A stretch of 5,714 nucleotides of DNA, from NCBI GenBank assembly GCA_031383555.1, contig JANMZR010000405.1, positions 1 through 5,714 of the forward strand, written 5' to 3'. Positions 1 to 5,599 of this stretch are shown here, piece after piece. The notes under the pieces are model-generated. The model worked only from the letters and a program-made list of their open reading frames with translations, did no database searches and was not told where the DNA came from. The DNA is from JANMZR01 sp031383555. Lineage in GTDB: Bacteria; Bacteroidota; Bacteroidia; Cytophagales; Spirosomataceae. Position numbers and translations under genes: made by a program. Within the stretch, counting starts at the first letter, position 1. Each line of letters starts with the position of its first letter.

Positions 1-31
1 TTTATTTCAATTACATTTTTAAAGAATTGCA

Positions 32-66
32 GACTAAGGCCTTTTCCTTAATCATTTTATTTTTTA
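32..66 (+). terminator. Weak hairpin plus T-rich tract, possible terminator of an upstream gene
   Basis: TAAGG (35-39) pairs with CCTTA (46-50) around a six-base CCTTTT loop. Past a single mismatch the stem gains two more pairs (32-33 with 52-53). The sequence then runs into a T-rich stretch (ATTTTATTTTTT, about 54-65). The form fits an intrinsic terminator for a plus-strand gene ending left of the window, but the stem is short, the surroundings are AT-rich and no upstream gene is visible. Confidence 0.25.
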
Positions 67-138
67 AGATTTTCTGTATTTAGCATAAGATAAATTATAT
101 AACAATTTTAAGCCTAGCAATTTTTATAATAGTTCACC

Positions 139-168
139 ATGGAAAACAATTATCATCTATTATTTTTG
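139..168 (+). promoter_or_regulatory. Candidate Bacteroidota-type promoter for the surface-protein gene
   Basis: TATTTTTG at 161-168 matches the Bacteroidota -7 consensus TAnnTTTG exactly. About 19 bp upstream, where the -33 TTG element is expected, there is only ATG (139-141), a two-of-three match. A transcript would start near 175 and leave an untranslated leader of roughly 70 bases before the ATG at 244. No strong Shine-Dalgarno sequence precedes that ATG, which is usual in this phylum. In DNA this AT-rich a -7 match can occur by chance, so this is only a candidate. Confidence 0.4.
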
Positions 169-243
169 TACATTATTTAATAACAAAACTTTATATTTAA
201 TTTAATAACTATCAATTGTTAGGGCTGATTTCTTTTCCAAATT

Positions 244-3200
244 ATGAAATATTTTTTTACCACATTTGTATTTATTTTAGCTTTTTCAATTAATGGTATT
301 TCCCAGACAGCAGCTGATGATTTTGTAACAGTTTGGAATTTATCAAATTCGGGTACAGGACCAAATCAAATTAAATTTTCCATACAAAGTGATGGGGAAG
401 TAACTTATACTTGGGCTACTATTCCTTTAGGTAATAGTGGCTCAGGAGTCCTAGTGAATGGAGTAAATACTATTTCCGGTTTACCCACAGGAGCCACAAT
501 TGAATTAAGAATCCAGCCTATAAACCTTAATTCATTTATTGCTGCTGATGGTACACAAAATTCAAATAGTTTTGATTACAAGAGACTCAAAGAAATAAAA
601 CAATGGGGTACTGTTCAATGGAAAAATTTTCGGAAATCTTTTATTGATTGTGAAAATTTGGTGCTGTCTACCACAGATTTACCAATTTTAGGCAGTTGTA
701 CTGATATGAGTGAAATGTTCCGCCGATGCACAAATTTAGTTGCAACAGATAATATCTCAAATTGGGATGTATCTAATGTAACTGATATGTTTAAAATGTT
801 TAGCGGGGCAACAAGTTTTAATAAAAACATTAGCAACTGGAACGTATCAAATGTTACTAATATGAGTTTTATGTTTTATGGTAACACATATTTTAACTCA
901 GAAATCGGAAATTGGAATGTAGGAAAAGTGACTCATATGAGCAGTATGTTTGCTTATGCTAAAAACTTCAATGGAAATTTAAGTAATTGGAATGTGTCAA
1001 ATGTAACAGACATGAATAATATGTTTGCCTACGCCACAAACTTCAATAATAATATAAGCAACTGGGCTGTGGCCAATGTAACGGATATGAGCTATATGTT
1101 TTCCTTTGCATCCGCATTCAATTATGATGTTAGTAATTGGGAAATAACAAAGGTTTTAAATATGAGTGGCATGTTTAAATGCACTGATAAGTTTAATCAA
1201 AATTTGGAAAAATGGATTTTAAAAATGAATCCTGCGGTAAACTTGAATGATATTTTTAGTTATTCAGGATTTAAAAGTATTAATTACGATAAATTTTTAA
1301 TAGGGCTAAATAACTCTTCACTTTTAGGGCGACCGTTTGGTGCAAATGCTCTAGAATTTTGCACAGCAAGTACACAGAGAATGAGTTTAATTTCGAAAGG
1401 TTGGACAATTTCTGGCGACACGCAATATTGCCCTTCCGATGATTTTGTAATTATTTTGGATGGTTTAAAATTAGAAGGATGGGCATCAAACTCACTTATT
1501 TTAGATATTGAAGGTAGTGGTTCAATTAAATATTACTGGACTGCCACCATTGAAGGAGCTTCAGGTTCTGGCTACTTAACAAATGGGAGAAATTATATTC
1601 AAGGTTTGTCTCAATTTTCTAAAATTGAATTTCGTGTAAATTCCAAAAATTTGCTTTATTTTAAAATGGTAGCGGGACCACAATTTTATATTAATTATAA
1701 TAGTCCAAATCTATTGTTAGATATTACACAATGGGGAAATGCAAAATGGAAAAGTTTTGAACAATCATTTATTAATTGCAAAATTTTAAATATTACAGCT
1801 ACTGATATTCCTAATTTGAGTAATTGTACCTCGCTAAATAGAATGTTTATGGACTGCTATAAGTTAGTTGGCCCAACTAATATTAATAATTGGAATGTGA
1901 GCAATATATCTAATATGGTTAACATGTTTGCAAACGCTAAAAATTTTAATCAAGATATAAGTGATTGGAATATTAATAAAGTAACAGACATGTCTGGAAT
2001 GTTTTATTCTGCTATAAGATTTAATCAAAACCTTTCTAAGTGGGGTCTTAAAATTAATCCTGCTATAAATATGAGTAATATTTTTGACTATTCAGCCTTG
2101 GATTTAAATAATTATGATGCTATTATAAATAGTTTTGATACTAATGGAATTACTGGTAGAAATTTGGGTGCAAATACCTTGAGTTATTGTAACTCTTTGA
2201 TGGCTAGAAACAACTTGATTGGAAAAGGTTGGAATATAATTGGTGATGAATTACAATGCAATCCAGCATTAAATGATTTTGTAACACTTTGGGATTTATC
2301 AAAGCCTGGCTCTGGGTCAAATCAAATCAAATTTAATATTCAAGCTCCAATTGATCCTTTTAATAGTGTTGAAATTTTTTATAGTTGGAACACGATACCT
2401 TCTGGCCCATCTGGAGCAGGGTCTTTGTACAACGGAGATAATGTAATTTCTGGGTTACCTAACGGAAAAACGATTGAGTTGAGAATCAAATTTGTAAAAT
2501 TAGAGGCTTTTAAAGCTAATAATGATGAATTACGGTTGATTGATATAAAACAATGGGGCAAAGCAGCATGGACAAATTTCTATACCTCATTTTACGGTTG
2601 TAGTAATCTAGATATATCTGCTACCGATTTGCCCAATTTAAGGAACTGTACAACAACTGCTTATATGTTTAATCAATGTAGTTCCTTAACTGGTCCTCAA
2701 AATATTAATTTGTGGAATGTTAGTAATATAGAGTATATGAATTATATGTTTTCGGTTGCTGAAAACTTCAATCAAAAAATAAGTGATTGGAATGTGAGTA
2801 AAGTTATAAATATGGGAAATATGTTTTATCTCGCTTATAGTTTTAATCAAGATATTAGTAATTGGAATGTTGGAAATGTAACTGATATGTCTCAAATGTT
2901 TTACTTAGCAAAAAATTTTAATCAAGACATTAGTAGCTGGAATATAAGTAAAGTTTCTAATATGTTTAATATGTTTAGCAATTCATATAACTTCAATAAA
3001 AACCTAGGCAACTGGGGCTCAAAATTAAACTCAAATGTCAATTTAGGACAATTTTTAGATTATACTGGTCTAAGTCAAAAGAATTATGATGCTACTTTAA
3101 AAGGGTTTGATGTTGGAGGTATAACAGGAAGAAAAATAGGAGTTTATAATTTAAAATTTTGTGCAGCAAATACTGAACGTGCCAATCTCATTGCCAAAGG

Positions 3201-4176
3201 TTGGACCTTTTCGGGTGATGCATTGAAATGTATTGCACCTATTGCAAATTCAGTCAATAACAATTTAACTGCTCCAATTGTCGATTATCAACTTAATTCT
3301 AATGATATTTCAATAACAGTTCCGCCACAAGGAGATGTGGCCAATGTTAAAATTTCAAGCTGGCCAGCAGGCGCATCTAAATTTACTATAAATAGCGTAG
3401 AATATACCAAGCCAAGCATTGGAGGTAAATTAATGGGTAATTTGCAGGTTTTCCCTCTCGGTGGTGTGCTTATTCCTACCAATGAAGATGGAATCCCTAC
3501 CGTACCACTTGCTATTACTTCAGAATCAAATCTTAATGGGGTAACAATAAACTATGTTGCAGTAAGTGCAGCAGGAACTGAAAGCACTAGCCCCGCAATT
3601 ATTAGTCTAAGTTATACTTCAGCATTACCCCTAAAAATAATAAGTTTTAGTGGGCAAAAAACTACCAACGGTAGCATTTTATTAAAATGGGAAGCAAGCC
3701 ATGAAAGTAACTTTGCAGGCTTTGAAGTTCAAAATAGTGCCAATGGTATTGGTTTTGAGAAAATTGGATGGGTATCTGGCAATCTGCAACGTTCTTACCA
3801 GTTTGAACATTATAATCCAAATAAAACTCCAATTGAATACTATCGACTCAAAATGATTGATTTAGATGGCAATTTTAAATATTCAAAAACTATAGCCATA
3901 TCAAATAGAGAAATTGAAATTAATGCAAGTGAAGTATATCCAAACCCGGTGATTGGCGAGTGGTCAAATATTGACCTTTATTCTCCCAATTCAGGTAGTT
4001 TGCAAACACAACTCTATAGTATAAACAATCAATTACTTATATCAGAGATATTTCAATTGAATATTGGGAAGAATACTTTGCCAATTTCATTCAAAAATAT
4101 AAAAAAAGGCATTTATCTATTAAGGGTCCAAACCACAAATAAGACTTTTTTTAGAAAAGTATATGTGGGATATTGA
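244..4176 (+). CDS. Modular T9SS-exported surface protein with BspA/DUF285-like repeats
   Basis: This 1310-residue protein is probably a cell-surface or secreted adhesin-like protein; its ligand is unknown. Residues 1-20 form a signal peptide (MK, hydrophobic FFTTFVFILAF, likely cleavage before Q21), which supports the ATG at 244. Three paralogous modules follow: 25-396, 399-672 and 678-996. Each has a beta-rich front domain, a QWG-W-F-SF-C-NL segment, an array of 25-residue NWNVSNVTDMxxMF repeats and a cysteine-bearing cap. The repeats are of the DUF285 / TIGR02167 surface-repeat kind seen in BspA-like proteins. Residues about 1010-1126 look like an Ig-like spacer (FPLGGVLIPTNEDG), and 1127-1220 like the FN3-like domain common before T9SS tails (ALPLKIISFSG, YYRLKMIDLDG). 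The C-terminus (about 1226-1310) is a type A sorting domain with VYPNPV at 1231-1236 and a KGIYLLRVQ strand near the end. It should be exported by Sec, then by T9SS, which removes the tail. It appears monocistronic and intact. Confidence 0.93.
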   Translation: MKYFFTTFVFILAFSINGISQTAADDFVTVWNLSNSGTGPNQIKFSIQSDGEVTYTWATIPLGNSGSGVLVNGVNTISGLPTGATIELRIQPINLNSFIAADGTQNSNSFDYKRLKEIKQWGTVQWKNFRKSFIDCENLVLSTTDLPILGSCTDMSEMFRRCTNLVATDNISNWDVSNVTDMFKMFSGATSFNKNISNWNVSNVTNMSFMFYGNTYFNSEIGNWNVGKVTHMSSMFAYAKNFNGNLSNWNVSNVTDMNNMFAYATNFNNNISNWAVANVTDMSYMFSFASAFNYDVSNWEITKVLNMSGMFKCTDKFNQNLEKWILKMNPAVNLNDIFSYSGFKSINYDKFLIGLNNSSLLGRPFGANALEFCTASTQRMSLISKGWTISGDTQYCPSDDFVIILDGLKLEGWASNSLILDIEGSGSIKYYWTATIEGASGSGYLTNGRNYIQGLSQFSKIEFRVNSKNLLYFKMVAGPQFYINYNSPNLLLDITQWGNAKWKSFEQSFINCKILNITATDIPNLSNCTSLNRMFMDCYKLVGPTNINNWNVSNISNMVNMFANAKNFNQDISDWNINKVTDMSGMFYSAIRFNQNLSKWGLKINPAINMSNIFDYSALDLNNYDAIINSFDTNGITGRNLGANTLSYCNSLMARNNLIGKGWNIIGDELQCNPALNDFVTLWDLSKPGSGSNQIKFNIQAPIDPFNSVEIFYSWNTIPSGPSGAGSLYNGDNVISGLPNGKTIELRIKFVKLEAFKANNDELRLIDIKQWGKAAWTNFYTSFYGCSNLDISATDLPNLRNCTTTAYMFNQCSSLTGPQNINLWNVSNIEYMNYMFSVAENFNQKISDWNVSKVINMGNMFYLAYSFNQDISNWNVGNVTDMSQMFYLAKNFNQDISSWNISKVSNMFNMFSNSYNFNKNLGNWGSKLNSNVNLGQFLDYTGLSQKNYDATLKGFDVGGITGRKIGVYNLKFCAANTERANLIAKGWTFSGDALKCIAPIANSVNNNLTAPIVDYQLNSNDISITVPPQGDVANVKISSWPAGASKFTINSVEYTKPSIGGKLMGNLQVFPLGGVLIPTNEDGIPTVPLAITSESNLNGVTINYVAVSAAGTESTSPAIISLSYTSALPLKIISFSGQKTTNGSILLKWEASHESNFAGFEVQNSANGIGFEKIGWVSGNLQRSYQFEHYNPNKTPIEYYRLKMIDLDGNFKYSKTIAISNREIEINASEVYPNPVIGEWSNIDLYSPNSGSLQTQLYSINNQLLISEIFQLNIGKNTLPISFKNIKKGIYLLRVQTTNKTFFRKVYVGY
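316..1431 (+). repeat. Module 1 of the surface protein (residues 25-396, six repeats)
   Basis: First of three tandem paralogous coding modules. It opens with DDFVTVWNL, has the front-domain signature NGVNTISGLPTGATIELRI, then IKQWGTVQW and TTDLP, six 25-residue repeats, and a cap with GRPFGANALEFC and KGWTISGD. The module ends at C396. At the DNA level its start closely resembles that of module 3: GATTTTGTAACA, then TTTGG, then ATTTATCAAA a few bases on. Modules 1 and 3 therefore look like the closest pair. Confidence 0.85.
751..1200 (+). repeat. Array of six 75-bp (25-aa) BspA/DUF285-like repeats
   Basis: Six contiguous in-frame units (residues 170-319) with no spacing change, on the pattern NISNWxVSNVTDMxxMF followed by xxAxxFNx. 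Trp at unit position 5, Met at 13, Met-Phe at 16-17 and Phe-Asn at 23-24 are nearly invariant. Units 1, 2 and 4 are close to consensus; units 5 (NWAVANVTDM) and 6 (NWEITKVLNM) have drifted. A seventh degenerate unit (NLEKWILK) leads into the cap. The 75-bp period is protein-level repetition. Confidence 0.9.
1438..2259 (+). repeat. Module 2 of the surface protein (residues 399-672, two repeats)
   Basis: This is the shortest and most diverged module. It starts DDFVIILDGL and keeps the marker segments in weakened form: SGSGYLTNGRNYIQGL in the front domain, ITQWGNAKW, and TATDIPNLSNC. It has only two full 25-residue repeats, then a cap with GRNLGANTLSYC and KGWNIIGD ending at C672. The same segment order as modules 1 and 3 shows duplication. 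The greater divergence suggests an older copy or weaker constraint. Confidence 0.82.
1879..2028 (+). repeat. Array of two 75-bp BspA/DUF285-like repeats
   Basis: Two in-frame 25-residue units (residues 546-595), containing NWNVSNISNMVNMF and DWNINKVTDMSGMF, followed by a degenerate unit (NLSKWGLK) that enters the cap. It is the shortest of the three arrays, with unit phase and length identical to the others. Confidence 0.88.
2275..3231 (+). repeat. Module 3 of the surface protein (residues 678-996, four repeats)
   Basis: Third module, starting DFVTLWDLS and closely similar to module 1: NGDNVISGLPNGKTIELRI matches the module 1 front-domain signature almost residue for residue, then come IKQWGKAAW and SATDLPNLRNC. 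Four full repeats are followed by a cap with GRKIGVYNLKFC and KGWTFSGD ending at C996. It sits directly before the Ig-like spacer and is the module nearest the T9SS tail. Confidence 0.85.
2701..3000 (+). repeat. Array of four 75-bp BspA/DUF285-like repeats
   Basis: Four in-frame 25-residue units (residues 820-919), including DWNVSKVINMGNMF and NWNVGNVTDMSQMF. Units 2 to 4 share FNQ/FNK ends followed by DIS or NLG. A degenerate unit (NLGNWGSK) follows before the cap. Phase and length match the arrays of modules 1 and 2. Confidence 0.9.
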
Positions 4177-4253
4177 AAATAGATATCTTTCTAACACCGT
4201 GGTCTCTCCTACTCCTATTTTCTTTATTTCTTAGGTTTAAAGAGGTCTATTTA

Positions 4254-4271
4254 ACATAACATAAGTTATGT
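4254..4271. repeat. Short perfect inverted repeat downstream of the surface-protein gene
   Basis: ACATAAC (4254-4260) and GTTATGT (4265-4271) are perfect reverse complements around a four-base ATAA loop, about 78 bases after the stop codon. It could help end or stabilise the surface-protein transcript, but the stem is AT-rich and no T tract follows. A DNA-binding site is an equally possible reading. Confidence 0.35.
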
Positions 4272-4331
4272 AGCAAAATAAGAGCTGACTAATTAGCACC
4301 TTTGAAAGCGTTATTTTTCGGTTATTTAAAT

Positions 4332-4520
4332 GAACAGGGCTTTGCGATGTTGGGGAATTTAAAAAACGTCCGCCCAGAACCGAAGCCCAATTGAAAAATT
4401 GATGTTGAAGATACCAACAAAAAGCTAAATTTAAACTCGTCTGCCCTAACAAATGCAGTATAGAATTACAAATGTTCATTGTTATTCCTTCCGCCCCAAT
4501 ATCGCAAAAACCCCATGTTT
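4332..4520. repeat. Large imperfect inverted repeat, about 24-bp arms, 138-bp interior
   Basis: The left arm is 4332-4355 and the right arm 4494-4520. The core pairs 15 consecutive positions (4341-4355 with 4494-4508): TTTGCGATGTTGGGG against CCCCAATATCGCAAA, with one G-T pair. Past a mismatch and a bulge, GGG (4337-4339) pairs with CCC (4511-4513), and beyond another bulge five more positions pair, the outermost as G-T. A near-perfect 15-bp match is unlikely by chance at this spacing. It could be a small non-autonomous mobile element, a dispersed palindromic element or a structured RNA. I saw no clear target-site duplication, and the homology is strongest inward rather than at the outer ends, which argues against a simple MITE. 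Confidence 0.55.
4388..4419. repeat. Two adjacent small hairpins inside the large inverted repeat
   Basis: CAATT (4388-4392) pairs with AATTG (4397-4401) around a GAAA loop. One base later, TGTTG (4403-4407) pairs with CAACA (4415-4419) around a seven-base loop. Both lie in the interior of the 4332-4520 element. On the plus-strand transcript the first would carry a GNRA-type tetraloop. Each stem is only five pairs, so either may be chance in AT-rich sequence. Confidence 0.3.
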
Positions 4521-4524
4521 TGCG
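4503..4524 (-). repeat. Hairpin just after the PAL-like gene stop
   Basis: CGCAAAA (4503-4509) and TTTTGCG (4518-4524) form a perfect 7-bp inverted repeat with an eight-base loop. It starts 14 bases past the PAL-like stop codon in the minus direction, where a transcript terminator or 3' stabiliser would be expected. No run of T follows on the minus strand (ATATTGGGG), so it is not a typical intrinsic terminator. It overlaps the right arm of the 4332-4520 inverted repeat, so the two foldings compete. Confidence 0.4.
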
Positions 4525-4538
4525 TTCGTACTTCTTCG

Positions 4539-5561
4539 TCAATGCGATGAGACTTTTTTGAACTTTTGAATCCTGTTGCCAAGAATATCACCAACATAAA
4601 TATTGCTTTTGTTATCTATTGCAATGTCATGATACCTGCAAATAGGGCCACTATATGAACCTGTCCTCCCAAATCGAGTCAAAAAATTTACTGATGAATC
4701 AAACTGTATAATATCAGAACCTTTAATTAAAGTATCACTTACTGTCAAATAATCAATAGCAAATAAATTGTTGTCCGTTTTATCAATTGATAAAGAATAC
4801 AATTGTACTGCTGTATCATTTTTCCATTCTTTTAAGAACTTTCCATTCGTATCAAATTTCTGAATGCGATTATTTTCCCTGTCGGCTACGTAAATATTAC
4901 CTTGTAAATCCAAATCAATTCCATGTGGTGTATTAAATTCACCGGGCTTATTTCCTTTTTTACCCCATTCAAAAATGTATTTTCCTTCTTTTGAAAATTT
5001 GACAACCCTGCTGTTCCCATAACCGTCACTAACATAAAATGAACCGTCATTTGCAACAGCTACATCAGTAGGAAGATTAAAATGCATAGAATCGTTACCT
5101 GGGGTTTTAGCAACACCTAACCTCATTAGCAACTTGCCTTCATGACTGAATTTAAATATCTGATGTAATGCAACATCTGTTACCCAAACATTATTCGCTT
5201 TATCAACTGTTAGCCCATGTGGCATAATAAACAAATTGACACCCCAACTTTTCAGAATTTTTCCTGTTTCTCTGTCAAGCATTAATATGGTATTAGCGGA
5301 AATTAAAGAGTCAGGAAATGGTGTTGTCCATTGTCTGCCTGTTCTGTGAAATAAAAAAACATTTTGACTGGTGTCTACACCTACCCCAGTAACTTGGCTT
5401 AAAACATAACCTTTTGGCAATTGTGGCCAGTCTTTTACTATTTCATATTTTGGTAAATCATTACTGGTGTCTTTTTTATCAGAATTTCCTCTGTTGTTGC
5501 AGCTAATAAAGAAAATAAATAAAAATAGTAAGAGGTAGTTTCTGGTTTTAATAATTGTCAT
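4539..5561 (-). CDS. Peptidyl-alpha-hydroxyglycine alpha-amidating lyase-like NHL propeller lipoprotein
   Basis: This 340-residue protein resembles the catalytic PAL domain of animal peptidyl-glycine amidating enzyme, which cleaves peptidyl-alpha-hydroxyglycine to an amidated peptide and glyoxylate. Residues 1-20 are a hydrophobic signal ending FFIS before C21, a lipoprotein-type site, so the mature protein should be lipid-anchored outside the cytoplasm. NHL-type blades are visible near 114-149, 164-200, 212-246 and 311-334. PAL signatures are strong: NLFIMPHGLTVDK, WVTDVALHQIFK, PTDVAV, VSDGYGNSR, ADRENNRIQKF. H115, H213 and H311 align with the three zinc-binding histidines of rat PAL, Y181 with the active-site tyrosine, and R73 and R228 with active-site arginines; spacing also fits. 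The Cys after the catalytic Tyr in animals is Gly182, and only C21 and C308 exist, so the animal disulfides are absent. No monooxygenase (PHM) partner is in the window, so the true substrate is unknown. The ATG at 5559-5561 is set by the signal peptide. I could not identify a clear promoter. Confidence 0.85.
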   Translation of the reverse strand: MTIIKTRNYLLLFLFIFFISCNNRGNSDKKDTSNDLPKYEIVKDWPQLPKGYVLSQVTGVGVDTSQNVFLFHRTGRQWTTPFPDSLISANTILMLDRETGKILKSWGVNLFIMPHGLTVDKANNVWVTDVALHQIFKFSHEGKLLMRLGVAKTPGNDSMHFNLPTDVAVANDGSFYVSDGYGNSRVVKFSKEGKYIFEWGKKGNKPGEFNTPHGIDLDLQGNIYVADRENNRIQKFDTNGKFLKEWKNDTAVQLYSLSIDKTDNNLFAIDYLTVSDTLIKGSDIIQFDSSVNFLTRFGRTGSYSGPICRYHDIAIDNKSNIYVGDILGNRIQKFKKVSSH

Positions 5562-5599
5562 GATAAAGATCGAAATTAAGCTTGATTGTATTACGCATA

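Larger units (their letters stand above)
4177..4538. other. Convergent intergenic region rich in inverted repeats
   Basis: These 362 bases separate the stop codons of two convergent genes. I see no credible gene. The only sizeable open frame (minus strand, 4237-4542) needs a TTG start overlapping the neighbouring stop and resembles no family I recognise. The stretch contains a 7-bp hairpin at 4254-4271, a large imperfect inverted repeat spanning 4332-4520, two small adjacent hairpins at 4388-4419 and a 7-bp hairpin at 4503-4524. No hairpin is followed by a good T tract on either strand, so no standard intrinsic terminator is evident. The part from about 4344 on looks less AT-rich than the upstream leader, which may mean separate origin. 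Confidence 0.6.

Noticed and set aside
139..180. A 13-codon open frame in the leader (ATG at 139, stop at 178-180)
   Set aside because: It has no ribosome binding site and overlaps the candidate promoter, so it would lie upstream of or at the transcription start.
615..836. Open frame antisense to module 1 of the surface protein
   Set aside because: It lies wholly inside a strongly supported coding region, and its repetitive content mirrors the repeats on the other strand.
2379..2895. Two antisense open frames over module 3
   Set aside because: Both are shadows of the real frame. The isoleucine/threonine/histidine-rich product at 2686-2895 simply reflects the antisense of the 25-residue repeats.
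751..3000. Regular 75-bp periodic repeats resembling a CRISPR or satellite array
   Set aside because: The period is an exact multiple of three, in frame, and conserved at protein level (W, M, MF and FN positions) more than at DNA level. These are protein repeats.
3288..3482. Antisense open frame over the Ig-like spacer
   Set aside because: Fully inside the supported CDS, with no start signal and no recognisable product.
217..4452. TTGTTAGGGC at 217-226 and its reverse complement at 4443-4452, resembling integron attC core sites around the large gene
   Set aside because: The two copies are in opposite orientation, the cores do not fit GTTRRRY fully, no paired second core is evident, and a 10-bp match is expected by chance in this length.
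4237..4542. A 101-codon open frame on the minus strand right after the PAL-like gene, start overlapping its stop
   Set aside because: The first codon is TTG, no family is recognisable, and it crosses several inverted repeats. It reads better as non-coding repeat sequence that happens to be open, though a decayed gene cannot be excluded.
5571..5578. TAATTTCG on the minus strand as a -7 promoter element for the PAL-like gene
   Set aside because: One mismatch to TAnnTTTG and only nine bases before the start codon, which would leave almost no leader; no convincing -33 element.
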